DNA from: Gracilaria vermiculophylla
Lineage: Eukaryota; Rhodophyta; Florideophyceae; Gracilariales; Gracilariaceae
Direction: 5' to 3'
Assembly (NCBI GenBank): GCA_019155205.2
Contig: JAHNZQ020000172.1
Span: 2,490,456-2,517,066, forward strand
DNA: 26,611 nt
Shown here: piece after piece, positions 1-9,004 of the stretch
Numbering within the stretch: position 1 is the first letter of the stretch
Layout: each line of letters begins with the position of its first letter
Program-made: the position numbers and the translations under genes
The notes under the pieces: model-generated
What the model saw: only the letters and a program-made list of their open reading frames with translations
Databases searched by the model: none
What the model was told of the DNA's origin: nothing

Positions 1-60
1 GGCGCGCGGCGCGTTAAATGCGGTGCGCGGCGCGGCGCGGCGCGGCGCTCGCATGCGGCG
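1..60. repeat. GC-rich GGCGC short tandem repeat
   Basis: The first 60 bases are almost entirely G and C. Around positions 28-48 the pentamer GGCGC is repeated several times in tandem. It is simple-sequence DNA at the window edge; no gene is supported here. It may continue to the left of the window. Confidence 0.6.
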
Positions 61-883
61 GCAGCTGCTACCGCGTGCTGAAGGCGCAGTGTTTGACTAT
101 GGTGGGCGGTTGTGGGTGCGAAGTGGCTTGTGGCAACGTTTGCGGCGCGTAAGCAGCTGCTGCTCCTCAAAGCGCGACCGTTGGCTCTCGGGGCGCACAC
201 ACGCGCGCAGCAGCAAGCGATAGCACTCGTGCGTGGCGTGCGAGTGAAAGGAGCTCGTCTCTCTACGCGATGCGTGGCGCGAGCCAAATCTGCGAAACAA
301 CTGCACGGTGGCAACGACGACCACACAAGCTACGCTTGCACGTCTTTCACAAACCGAGCCAACTTATGCTCTCCGCGTTGGCCAACCTCCAATGAGCACT
401 CTGCACCGTATTTGTTTCTCGTCTTTGTATTCCTCCGCGTGTTTCGCACACTGGCCTTCGTAGCGCTCGGCTCGTTTGCTCTTGTGCAAAACTGCCATTC
501 CCATTCCCCCCCCGTTCCTAGGTCATCGCCCACGCGCTGCACACTTGTACTCGGCAAGGCTGCCTTGTTGATCAAGCCCTGGAATGTAGCGACGACGCCC
601 CGCTCCACACACTTCCACACACTACGGTACTTGACAGATAAAAAACCCTTTCCGTGCGCACACCCCACGAGGGGGGCGCATGCGCGCCGCCTCAAGTGCC
701 TGGCGGCCCGCCGCCAAATATCGCGCGCCGCTTCGCCAAAAATCAGCGCCTGCCGCCGCCGCCGCACCTCGCCGCCCCCCCCGCGCCGCCTCGCCAACCC
801 TCGCCCGCCCCCGCGCGCGCCGCTTATCAGCCGCGCGTGCTCCGCTCACCGCCTACACACGGACTTGGCACTCATCACGCCCG
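61..883. other. Region upstream of the antenna gene, no gene seen
   Basis: About 800 bases without a defensible gene. Open frames run through it in several phases, but this is what GC-rich DNA does, and none of the translations resembles a protein family. An A-rich TATA-like stretch (GATAAAAAA) lies near 638-646, roughly 350 bases before the antenna start codon. It is the only core-promoter candidate I can point to. From about 690 onward the plus strand becomes very C-rich, the pattern seen in front of several other genes in this window. Confidence 0.4.
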
Positions 884-985
884 CCGCGCCCATCCCGTCC
901 ACCGCGCCCACCCCGTCCACCGCGCCCACCCCGTCCACCGCGCCCACCCCGTCCACCGCGCCCACCCCGTCCACCGCGCTCACCG
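884..985 (+). repeat. 18-bp tandem repeat array before the LHC start
   Basis: Five near-perfect copies of an 18-bp unit with core CGCCCACCCCGTCCAC follow one another without spacers at 884-901, 902-919, 920-937, 938-955 and 956-973. A degenerate partial sixth copy reaches 985, eight bases before the antenna ATG. The period is a multiple of three and the frame is open into the antenna gene. Read in that frame it would encode Thr-Ala-Pro-Thr-Pro-Ser repeats, but no in-frame ATG precedes 994, so it is most probably 5' leader or core promoter DNA rather than protein. Confidence 0.85.
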
Positions 986-993
986 CATCCGAC

Positions 994-1734
994 ATGGCCT
1001 TCGTCTCCTCGTTCGCGCTGCCGCTGCGCCTCGCGCTGCCGCGCTCCGCCCCCGCGTCCGCCCCCGCGCGCTCCGCCGTGCGCATGGCCGAAAAGTCCGC
1101 GTCCGTGCCGTTCCTGCCCAAGCCGGCCAACATCCCGGACGACGCCCCGGGCTACGCCGGCTTTGACCCCATCGGCTTCTCCAACATGGTCAACTTCAAG
1201 TTCCTGCAGGAGGCCGAGATCAAGCACGGTAAGTGCACCGCGCCGCACGCCCGCCGCCCGCGTCGCGCCGCACGCTGACCGCCCCCCCTCTCCCTTCCCC
1301 CCCTTCCCCCTGCTCCGCCCGCTCCGCCTGCAGCGCGCATTTGCATGCTGGCCGTCGTGGGCGTGTTCGTGTCCGAGCTGTACACGTTCCCGTTCTACGC
1401 GGGCGCCCCCAAGCTGGCGTCCGCCGTGCACTCGTGGGGCGTGCAGCAGGGCTGCCTCAACCAGCTGCTCGTGTGGACCTCCTTCTGGGAGATCGTCATC
1501 GGCACGCCGGCCGTCGTGCAGATGCTCACGCTCGACTCGCCGCGCCGCCCCGGCGAGTTCGCCTTCGACCCACTCGGCCTCGCCCGCACCGACGCCGCCT
1601 TCCGCCGCTTCCAGGCCGCCGAGCTCGTCAACGGCCGCCTCGCCATGATCGCCATCGGCGGCCTGCTGCACCAGGAGTTCATCACCGGCATGACCCCGCT
1701 GCAGCAGCTGCTCTCCGGCAAGATTATGCCCTGA
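994..1734 (+). CDS. Light-harvesting chlorophyll-binding protein, red-algal LHCR type
   Basis: The coding sequence is join(994..1228,1334..1734), 211 residues. It is a thylakoid antenna protein that binds chlorophyll and carotenoid and, in red algae, normally serves photosystem I. Residues 1 to about 31 form a Ser/Ala/Arg-rich plastid transit peptide beginning Met-Ala-Phe. The mature part opens with the LHC segment GYAGFDPIGF (53-62). Helix 1 (about 69-93) carries the chlorophyll and salt-bridge motif EAEIKHARICML, restored only after removal of the intron. Helix 2 lies near 122-143 (WTSFWEIVIGT). Helix 3 (about 166-195) carries AAELVNGRLAMIAIGG, the partner Glu/Asn-Gly-Arg motif. Length and three-helix plan are normal for the family. 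ATG 994 is the first in-frame ATG in a frame open from about 112. The splice pair GTAAGT...CAG restores the conserved motif exactly. Assignment to LHCR rather than another LHC subfamily is inference from motif style. Confidence 0.95.
1229..1333 (+). other. Spliceosomal intron in the LHC gene
   Basis: A 105-bp intron has a strong GTAAGT donor at 1229 and a TGCAG acceptor ending at 1333. A long C/T tract fills 1280-1330, and a candidate branch-point CTGAC lies at 1274-1278, just before that tract. It is a phase-1 intron, and removing it joins helix 1 of the antenna protein in frame (KHA-RICML). It is the only intron I can demonstrate in the window. Confidence 0.93.
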
Positions 1735-4700
1735 GCGCCCCCTCGCCCCTGTAACACTTGCTCCGTTTGTTGCCCCACACCCGCACCCGCACCTGCTCCT
1801 GGCGCGCGCCCGCGCCTGTATACAGTCGTAAACACCTCGTCCCGTCTTGGTCGCCGTGTTGCGTCGCGCTGACCACGCGTCTCGCGCCGGCCGCCGCTTG
1901 ACGCTGCGCAGCACCGCTCTTGTCCGCCGTCAGCCGCCGCTGTCCCCCGTACCACGTGCGCCACCAGCAGCATGTAACGCCTCACCGTGCACCGAAACAG
2001 CGCCCCGCCGCCCTTTCGCCCGCTTTAGCCCGCCGTCTGCGCCGCCCTGCGTCGCGAACGCCGCCGCCGCCACCGCCGCCGCTGCGTCGGAGGCGCGCGT
2101 CGCGCAGCCGCGTTTCGCGTCCGACCCGCCGTCATGACGATCATGAGACAAAGAGAGCAATCCATGGCAAGAAAACGATTACATCTCTGATTTTCAATGT
2201 GCGCTTGGGAAGGGCATGCGGTATGGTACGGGAAAAGGCTGCTACTAGCAATTGCAGTCTGATGAAACGTTGGTTTCAGCATTTGCAATCCGATGGAAGG
2301 CCGCACTGGAGGATGGCAATCAGGAGCCCACTAGACTTGGTTCCAGGCCTGGAGAAGACTCAAGTACGGTAAAAGTACAGTTTCTGTAAACGTAAGATAG
2401 CCCTTTGATAGGCCTTGAACGAGATCGAGGAGGATGGTATTGCAATCTCGGCAGGTAATTCAACATTTGGAATTACACGTCTGTTTCTCATCACCGAGGT
2501 AATGGCCTCAACTAATTGCATCCTCCTTCACCTTGTTCAAAATCTAGACAAGAAATGCATAAAACCCAACCCAACTACATCTTCTTGGAACGCCTTGTCA
2601 ACTCGCACATCTCATTTTCTTCCAAAACTATGCATTGACCCTCAAAAATGCTTAAGCCTCAAACAACTCAGGCAATGCACTACTTCAGGTATCCGACAGC
2701 ATGTACTTTGTTAGAGACCACAGCATTCCTACCTCTCCTACAGATATAGAAAAGTAATGTCCCAGTCAATGTAGCCCACAACTCCGGCTCATCCTTGCGA
2801 CGCTGGAGTCCATTTCACCGTTGCTTTAAAGTCGTAACAAAAAGCATACTTACTGCCCCTGAATCGTCAAAACCTTTCCCTGAGAACATTAGACGAACAA
2901 CAGTCCGTTTTTTCATCATTTCTCTCATAGCCGCCCGCGTCACGGTTCGCCCATCTTGCATTTTGCAAGCACCGCTTTCGAGTCAAGCGTCCGTCTGGCG
3001 TCTCCCAAGATCTCCGCATCAGCGTACACGTGTGTGATGTTCTGAAATCAATGATATGAGGCAGGATTGGCCTCGTCAAATCTGGATTGAAACAATCGAT
3101 GAAGAGCATCCTTACAAAAACTAAAACACAACTTGCAAGTCTCTAGTTCGTAAGAGGTAAAGTCAATCTGTTCTAGGTGTGTTTGCGGCACCCTTCATCA
3201 TTCAATATATGATCTTATCCATACCGTGCAACGGTGCTTTCCTCTTCTTCCTTATTGTAGTGCAACGGTACAGTTACGTGAGATGGCATAATTGCTGTAA
3301 TCCGCCTCATGACATTGCAAGTGAACCAAAGAAAAGGCAATCTTTGATTGCGATGGGAATGAATGCAATGAATTGCAATACCATCTAAAAGGACACAAAT
3401 CTGGACTCTGCCATGTTAAGGTACTAATTCGCGAACAGTGTCCACATTTAACAATATCTTGTTCTGACACCCGTTATATATTGTCTTCCAGGTGCTCCCG
3501 TCCCGAGTTCGTCGGTATAGCGGCTCACCACACCAAGACGCCTACACATGAACCCAATTGTGTTGGCTTAGAGTTCATTCATGGGAACATGCCCTCACCT
3601 CGCCTGCTGATATGGCGAGACAAAACAGCCAGTGGCTTGAAATCAGTCGTGACCTTGATGATAAGTGCGAAACATGTTTTCGGAGAAAACCCTCGCATGA
3701 AGCCCCGACTCAGTGGCCAGTAGTTTCTTCCACAGGAAGGAAAATGTTCAGGGAAACAACGGTTATGGTCGTCGTCCGATGATCGGCTTGCCGCTTGCCG
3801 CATGAGTGCAGCAACTCGGCGGTCTTTTAGCGACGTACCATCGAGGTCCGCAACGGGTATCGTCAAGCTGTCCAACCGCCTAGTCGAATTGAGCAGTATT
3901 CCGAGCCAGCCCCTGCGGGTTCAACGATAGTCCGGAGCGGCGGTCAGTCCGCCGGTCGCCGGGGCGAGTTGAGTCATATCCCCCGTGTCCTCTTCGTACA
4001 TTCGTCCCATGTGCCGTGACGGAATATCACGCCGCCGCAAGCGAAGAGATGGCAAAGCTCCAGAGCTCGAGAAGAAGCCACCGTTCACGAGGTCGCCCAA
4101 GTTTCTCATGCCAACGTGCACGAATTTCCAGACTGGCGAGGAAGACCGACGCGAGGTCAGAACAAACGTTGTACTTGCACATCCGTCCAGCTAGCGGTGT
4201 TCGTTGCACATGAACGAGCGGGTGTTCAGTTTCTCCTTTACCCTTTATATGCCCTACTCGAACCGCACACAGAGCCTGCCGCATAATAAAGGCTGTCCCA
4301 CGTCCTATAATAAACGTGATCCAGACTCGTATGGCGCCATCGCGGTACCATGTGAAACCCACGATCGGATTGATTGTGAGAGAAAAAAAAGGAGTCGGTC
4401 CATGCGCTTTTGGACAGCAAACTTGATGACGCGCGAGCATGTCATCAAACGTACAAAAACAGATGAGGTCTGCAGTATGATAGAAGACTTAAGGTCACCT
4501 GGCTTGAAGGGTGCTCTTCAAGCCCTTCCAAGACACAAACTTCTTGCGTGGGTATTGAGGGGTGTCAACACTCAACAAGCGTCGGCGTGAGTGGCAAGTC
4601 CGTCATGCTCTGGACCAATCTAACAAATGTACGGGCAAGCCACGGCCAGCGGTAGCCGGTCGTCCACATCGCCTATCAAGGTTGCTTGGGGGAGCGCAAG

Positions 4701-5265
4701 CAATGCCAAGAGCATTCCAGACTGCAAGACTGTCAAGGTCCTTCTATCGAGAAAGGTTTTCTACATTTCTCAATGCAAGCAGCATTTCAGCACAAAGGCT
4801 ATGTCAGTACACTGGGAGAGGCGTTAGAACAAAGCTTGAGACTCAGGTTTCCTCCCAGCCGCTTGTCCGATGATCCAGCCTGGATCTAGGCAACGTTTAC
4901 AGTTCCTGTCATCTAGATACAGGTCCGCCACATTTGGCACACAAATCCCATCAGATAAGTCGAACCGTACACGGGAGCAAGATACCTCTATTGTCGGTAG
5001 CAAGAAAAAATGGCATAGGGGAAGGCAGAGGAACATCCCGCTGTCACCCAGAAACATGTCATACCGCACAAGCAAACGGTCACTTCTTTTGCTGTTAATG
5101 GCATTGTTATTGATACACGAAGGCCGTGTGAAACAAATTTTGGTAGATTACGCCGCCCCACCAGCAACGCACATGCCCTGTTCGATTCATCAAACACGGT
5201 GATTTGCAGGCGACGGCTTGGCCTTCTCTGAGGCTTCGTCGATAATGTGCGCTCCCGGCCTCAGT
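1735..5265. other. Long gene-poor region of flatter base composition
   Basis: About 3.5 kb with no gene I can support. The first 400 bases (3' flank of the antenna gene) are still GC-rich and contain a GCC/CCG trinucleotide-rich patch around 2058-2095. From about 2140 the composition becomes visibly more even in A, C, G and T and stays so to about 5250. Open frames of 60-137 codons occur on both strands, but none shows a domain, motif or composition that I recognise. The stretch ends against a transposase fragment, so it may be old repetitive or transposon-derived DNA; I found no terminal repeats that would prove this. Confidence 0.45.
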
Positions 5266-5733
5266 CTAACGATTGCATTTGCCAAACTTACAATCAGGGT
5301 GTCTGACTCGGAACATGCGTATCCAGTCATCTGAGGGAACGCCCTTCACAAAGCCTTTTCTACCATCGTTGGCAATATCAGCCACAACAGATTTAACAGT
5401 TTCATACGTGATCTCAAAGTTGTCGTCGGCCATCTGCTCAAGCCGTGCTTTCACGAGCAATTCTTCGTCATCGCTTAGCACTCGTTTACGCCCACGGATG
5501 AGATTCTTCTGGCTATCGTCATAGCTTGTGCCTTCCCGCCTTGCCTTGTTCAAGCCCTGACTCAATCTTCCAACTGTGCCTTTAGAGAGGCCGGTAAGCG
5601 CGACTGTGGCCCGAATAGACTTCCCACTTTGCAAGAGCTGTATGGCCAGGTTGCGCTTTTCTTTGGTTTGCTGCAGGCGCTCGTTCTGCTTTTTTATGCG
5701 AGCCGCTTCTTTCCGCATCGAGATGGTCACCAT
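5266..5733 (-). CDS. Tigger/Tc5-like transposase N-terminal fragment (psq + CENP-B HTH)
   Basis: 155 residues. After a basic coiled stretch (1-27), residues 28-60 form a psq/pogo-type helix-turn-helix (RNLAIQLLQSGKSIRATVAL, then GLSKGTVGRL). Residues 84-147 resemble the CENP-B/Tc5 DNA-binding domain: ITYETVKSVVADIA is followed by GVPSDDWIRMFRVRHP, the Trp-Phe-Arg-His-Pro hallmark. In pogo/Tigger and Tc5 transposases a DDE catalytic domain follows; here the frame stops directly after the second HTH and I see no DDE motifs downstream. It is therefore most likely a truncated transposase, or possibly a small domesticated DNA-binding protein. I did not find terminal inverted repeats. Confidence 0.62.
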   Translation of the reverse strand: MVTISMRKEAARIKKQNERLQQTKEKRNLAIQLLQSGKSIRATVALTGLSKGTVGRLSQGLNKARREGTSYDDSQKNLIRGRKRVLSDDEELLVKARLEQMADDNFEITYETVKSVVADIANDGRKGFVKGVPSDDWIRMFRVRHPDCKFGKCNR

Positions 5734-6260
5734 GATGGCGGCTATAAATCACGGTCATAAACGTGAGACGATGCCACGGAGCTTCAGTTAATGCCTGTAT
5801 GGAACATATCCCTAGACATATGACATTCCTGATTGCACACGGACGTCTTCCTGCCAACGTCAAGCAAGACTTTTCGTCCAGCAGAAGAGGGATCAACAAC
5901 TTTGAGATGTTGGGATAGCACTGGCGCTCCGCGCGGCCCTCGCGCTGGAGCGCTTTTTGTCCGGCAACAGTGAAGTATTTGCAACACGGCAAGAGCTGCG
6001 CTGAGTCCATTCTGCGCCAATCACGGATCGCTTCGCGGAACTATTTCGAAAAGATTTTGTTCTTTGTTGCATCGCTGCTCACCATGTCCGACGTCCGATA
6101 TCTCCTCCGATCTCCCCAAACTGCCCACGTCCCATTGCTGCCATCCATTATTCCCGCAGCTTTCCGCGCTCCGTCGTCCGACCGAGACGGATTTCTTCAT
6201 TCCCACCGTATCGAACACATGTGACGCACCGCCCCACCACCCCAAACGTCGCCCAAAAAC
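5734..6260. other. Spacer before the oxidoreductase gene
   Basis: About 530 bases between the transposase fragment and the oxidoreductase, presumably holding the oxidoreductase promoter. From about 6065 the plus strand becomes C/T-rich with few G, as in front of other genes here. It ends in CAAAAACATGG around the start codon, a good eukaryotic initiation context. No gene is seen. Confidence 0.4.
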
Positions 6261-7292
6261 ATGGAAAAACCGCTCGTGGTCGTGTTGGGGCTGGGCGAGA
6301 TGGGCTACGTGCACGCCACCAATCTCTCCAAGGTGCGTCAAATAAGACTGGGCGTGGCGTGTCGTCGCGCCGAGGTACTCCACGCTGCCGCCAGTAAACT
6401 CTGCGCAGACGTGACCTTCAATTGCTACGAGAAAGCCATTTCCGATCCGGACACGTTCGCCGTTGTCATCGCCACGCCCCCTGCCACCCACCCCAAGCTC
6501 ATAAAAATGGCTGCAGACGCCGGAAAACATATTTTCTCTGAGAAACCGCTTGGCTTTGACTCACAGTCAATTCGGGACAGCATTGCACATGTGGAGAAAG
6601 CTGGTGTGCGTTTCATGACGGGCTTCATGAGGCGATGGGACAGCGCCTATATGTCTGCCAGACAAGCGGTGGACACGGGGGACATAGGTGACCCAATCGT
6701 GCTGAAGTGCACAAGCGGCGATCCTGAGTACCCGGAGAAATACCACAGAGGCGGTGCAAAACACTCTATGCTCAAAGATCTTGCTGTGCACGACATCGAC
6801 CTCGCCAGATGGCTCACGAAAAGTGAGGTGAAAAGCGTGTACGCTGTAACAGATGCCCTGAGCTATGAGACACTGAGAGAGTACAGCGACTCTGACGTGG
6901 CGATATGCGTGCTGGAAATGGAGAACCGAGCAAAGGTAATGATTCACCTCAGCAGGGCTCTCTGGTACGGGTACAACGTCACGTCGGAGCTCGTATGTAA
7001 GAAAGGGTCGCTGCGGATCGGGGCGTTGAAAAGCGTGGACATTGAGCGCATGAAAGACCGAAACACATGTCAGGCAATTGCGTGGGACTTTCGAGAGCGG
7101 TTTGAAGCGGCGTTTGAAAGAGAAATGAAGGCATTTGCAGAGCTGATATGCGTGAAAAGCGAGGCGGACGCCGCGGAAATGCTCAAACAGAACAGCAGTT
7201 ACGCCACTTGTTGGGACGGCCTTCGCGCGACAGCTGTGGCCGAGGCATTGGTGCGCAGTTCCGAGAGCGCCCTCCCGGAAAAAGTTCTGTAG
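6261..7292 (+). CDS. Gfo/Idh/MocA-family NAD(P)-dependent oxidoreductase
   Basis: 343 residues, normal for the family. These enzymes oxidise or reduce a sugar, inositol or similar polyol using NAD(P). The N-terminal Rossmann fold (about 4-120) begins with the dinucleotide-binding loop GLGEMG (10-15), followed by the family strand motif VVIATPP (68-74). The SEKPLG motif (93-98) supplies the conserved Lys95-Pro96. The C-terminal alpha/beta domain (about 125-340) contains the catalytic-pair signature HDIDLARWL (177-185), with His177 and Asp180 in the expected places. Inositol 2-dehydrogenase is the closest style of enzyme, but substrate cannot be read from sequence in this family. No transit or signal peptide is apparent, so it is probably cytosolic. 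The ATG has a strong context and no earlier in-frame candidate is needed. Confidence 0.92.
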   Translation: MEKPLVVVLGLGEMGYVHATNLSKVRQIRLGVACRRAEVLHAAASKLCADVTFNCYEKAISDPDTFAVVIATPPATHPKLIKMAADAGKHIFSEKPLGFDSQSIRDSIAHVEKAGVRFMTGFMRRWDSAYMSARQAVDTGDIGDPIVLKCTSGDPEYPEKYHRGGAKHSMLKDLAVHDIDLARWLTKSEVKSVYAVTDALSYETLREYSDSDVAICVLEMENRAKVMIHLSRALWYGYNVTSELVCKKGSLRIGALKSVDIERMKDRNTCQAIAWDFRERFEAAFEREMKAFAELICVKSEADAAEMLKQNSSYATCWDGLRATAVAEALVRSSESALPEKVL

Positions 7293-7439
7293 AGCTCTCG
7301 CGGAGAAAGATAGGGTATCTGCGGATGAATAGTAGTTTGAACGTTTACCATGATAGCGAACAGCACGCTGATGGGCTAGAGGCATGCTGGATTCGGTAAA
7401 GCGCGGAGTGAGGCAAGGATAATGTATGTACAAGAGTGG

Positions 7440-8471
7440 CTACGGAAAGGAGGCGGCGGAACAGCCAACGTCTAGACGGTACTCCAAAAGCGTCCAGCAT
7501 CCAAAAAGGTGAAATCCGACGCCCAGCAAAACAGCAATGTGCAGGAGCTGGTGAGATGCGAAAAAGCGGTCGTGCATTCCAACGCGGCAGCATTCTGGAA
7601 AACGAGAGACGTAGAACATGGCGCCCATGGCGTACACGGATAGAGCGGAGGCGGCAGAACCGACACCGACGGCGAGGTCGTAGCGGGCGGCGGTATTCAG
7701 CCAAATAGAATGTAAGAGCGGGGCCAAGGTGGTACTGGCCAGAACGGCGAACACAAAGACGCGGAACGGACGGGCGGCTGGAGTTCCAAAGGCAGGGGCG
7801 AATATACAGGGAACGGCGAAAAGCTCGGCCAGAATGACGAGGGTGTAGTATCGATGCGCAATGGTTGGGGTGCAATAGAAGGCGTAGTAAATGCCCGAAA
7901 TGGCATGTCCGGTGATGAGGAGCGAGATGCCGAGAAAGTCAAGCTTTCCCAACAGACGCAAGGCCTGCGGCGAGTGCACCCAAAATGCGTGGAAGATGGT
8001 GGAGAAGAAGAGACAGATGACAGCAGTAAGGATGAGGGGGAACAGTCCGATGCGGTGCGAGTTTAGAAGATTGGACAGGGCTTGACGAACGAGCGAGGGG
8101 TGGTGGTGCTCGGTGAGACAAAAATTAGGCACGCCGATGGCCTTGATGTGCGCGTGGATGTCGGCTGTTGTGGAGGCTGCGCGCTGCGAGCATGCGATGG
8201 CCATGCGCGAGATGTGGCGGTGCACGGAGGTTGCGGGACCGAGGATGTAGATGCCGACGCACAGGAAGAAGACGAAGCCCACGGCATGCGTCCAGATGTT
8301 GATGGTGTCGTTATGCAAGGTGAAGAAGGCGGAGAAGAAGATCCTGCGCAGCGAGGGGTGCGGGGGTCTGTAGCTGCCGTACAGAAAGTCGTTGTCCCTC
8401 ATCCACGACGGGATCTCGAGGATGGTGAGCAGGCGATCACGCCGCTTGCGCGAGGCGGAGGAGGCGGTCAT
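7440..8471 (-). CDS. PAQR / adiponectin-receptor-like seven-helix membrane protein
   Basis: 343 residues from Met at 8471. PAQR proteins are seven-helix integral membrane proteins with an intramembrane zinc site; several act as ceramidases or lipid-hormone receptors. The N-terminus shows the family entry motif EIPSWMRDNDFLYGSYRP (19-36). Helix 1 begins with FFTLHNDTINIWTH (49-62). The zinc ligands known from AdipoR align with His161 (STIFHAFWVHS), Asp178 (LDFLGI), and His307 and His311 (ASHQLLHIAVLLG), so the metal site looks intact. The loop between helix 1 and helix 2 (about 80-140) is unusually long and His-rich. The frame stays open to 8663, but the added 64 residues are Pro/Arg-rich and coincide with the pyrimidine-rich leader, so I start at 8471. 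It is divergent from NC2-beta. Confidence 0.9.
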   Translation of the reverse strand: MTASSASRKRRDRLLTILEIPSWMRDNDFLYGSYRPPHPSLRRIFFSAFFTLHNDTINIWTHAVGFVFFLCVGIYILGPATSVHRHISRMAIACSQRAASTTADIHAHIKAIGVPNFCLTEHHHPSLVRQALSNLLNSHRIGLFPLILTAVICLFFSTIFHAFWVHSPQALRLLGKLDFLGISLLITGHAISGIYYAFYCTPTIAHRYYTLVILAELFAVPCIFAPAFGTPAARPFRVFVFAVLASTTLAPLLHSIWLNTAARYDLAVGVGSAASALSVYAMGAMFYVSRFPECCRVGMHDRFFASHQLLHIAVLLGVGFHLFGCWTLLEYRLDVGCSAASFP

Positions 8472-8768
8472 CGGGCGCGGGACGGTCAGCGGGGGGAGGG
8501 GGGGGAAGGGGAGGGGGACGGAGCGGAGAGGAGGACTGTCAGAGGTGGTAGGGAGCGAGAGTCGCACGGGGCGACGCGGCCTCGCGCGCGGCGGCGAGCG
8601 TAATGGTGCGTCGCGCCGGGGCGTAATATGGGCGGGCGGTGCGCGTGCGGAGCGCGCGACCAAGCTCGGCGCGTGAGGTGCGATGCGCGCATTGCCGCGC
8701 TGCCCAGCTAGCCGCCTACGATTCCGATTCCGAATCCACGCCTCGCCACGTTACACAACTGTTCCCGC
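8472..8768. promoter_or_regulatory. PAQR side of the divergent promoter, with pyrimidine-rich leader
   Basis: Immediately upstream of the PAQR start codon, 8491-8534 is almost pure G/A on the plus strand, i.e. C/T on the sense strand of the minus gene. Comparable C/T leaders precede several other genes in the window. No TATA box is obvious. The stretch continues into the 8-bp repeat array shared with the NC2-beta promoter. Confidence 0.5.
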
Positions 8769-8824
8769 GGCCACGGGGCCACGCGGCCACGAGACCACGC
8801 GGGCACGATGCCACGCGGCCACGA
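8769..8824. repeat. 7 x 8-bp GGCCACGN tandem repeat in a divergent promoter
   Basis: Seven contiguous 8-bp units, each matching GGCCACGN with at most a couple of changes, fill 8769-8824 without gaps (GGCCACGG, GGCCACGC, GGCCACGA, GACCACGC, GGGCACGA, TGCCACGC, GGCCACGA). Every unit contains the CACG core. The array lies about 180 bases before the NC2-beta start and about 300 before the PAQR start, i.e. in the shared upstream region. It could be a cluster of transcription-factor sites or simply a minisatellite; the sequence alone does not decide. Confidence 0.85.
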
Positions 8825-9004
8825 ACACAGGCGGGGGCGCGAACAACGTGCGGCGCACTGTTGGCGCGCTGGGCACGCGCGAAGGGGAGCGTGGCATCTA
8901 ATTGCAAGTCAAACGGCGCGTAGCGGTTTGACGAGGCAGCGGTGCGCCGCGCCGCTTCCGCCCGCAGCCTGCGCCTCGTTTCCAACCCGCCGGCCGCACC
9001 AACC
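8825..9004 (+). promoter_or_regulatory. NC2-beta upstream region
   Basis: 180 bases between the 8-bp repeat array and the NC2-beta start codon. It contains a short AT-richer island (ATCTAATTGCAAGTCAAACG, about 8896-8915), roughly 90-110 bases before the ATG, then GC-rich leader. No canonical TATA box is seen. The in-frame sequence 8942-9004 would add 21 residues but lacks homology and sits before the conserved protein start. Confidence 0.4.

Noticed and set aside
112..993. Long open frame continuous with the antenna gene, suggesting a giant N-terminal extension
   Set aside because: It contains no in-frame ATG before 994, is low-complexity from the 18-bp repeats, and the transit peptide starts normally at 994. 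GC-rich DNA leaves frames open by chance.
853..1914. 353-codon minus-strand frame opposite the antenna gene
   Set aside because: Gly/Arg-rich antisense shadow of the antenna gene and its repeat array; no motif.
3373..4590. Frames of 116-137 codons in the gene-poor block (3373-3723 plus, 4027-4440 minus, 4204-4590 plus)
   Set aside because: They overlap or lie at random relative to each other, carry no motif or domain-like composition, and have lengths expected by chance at this base composition.
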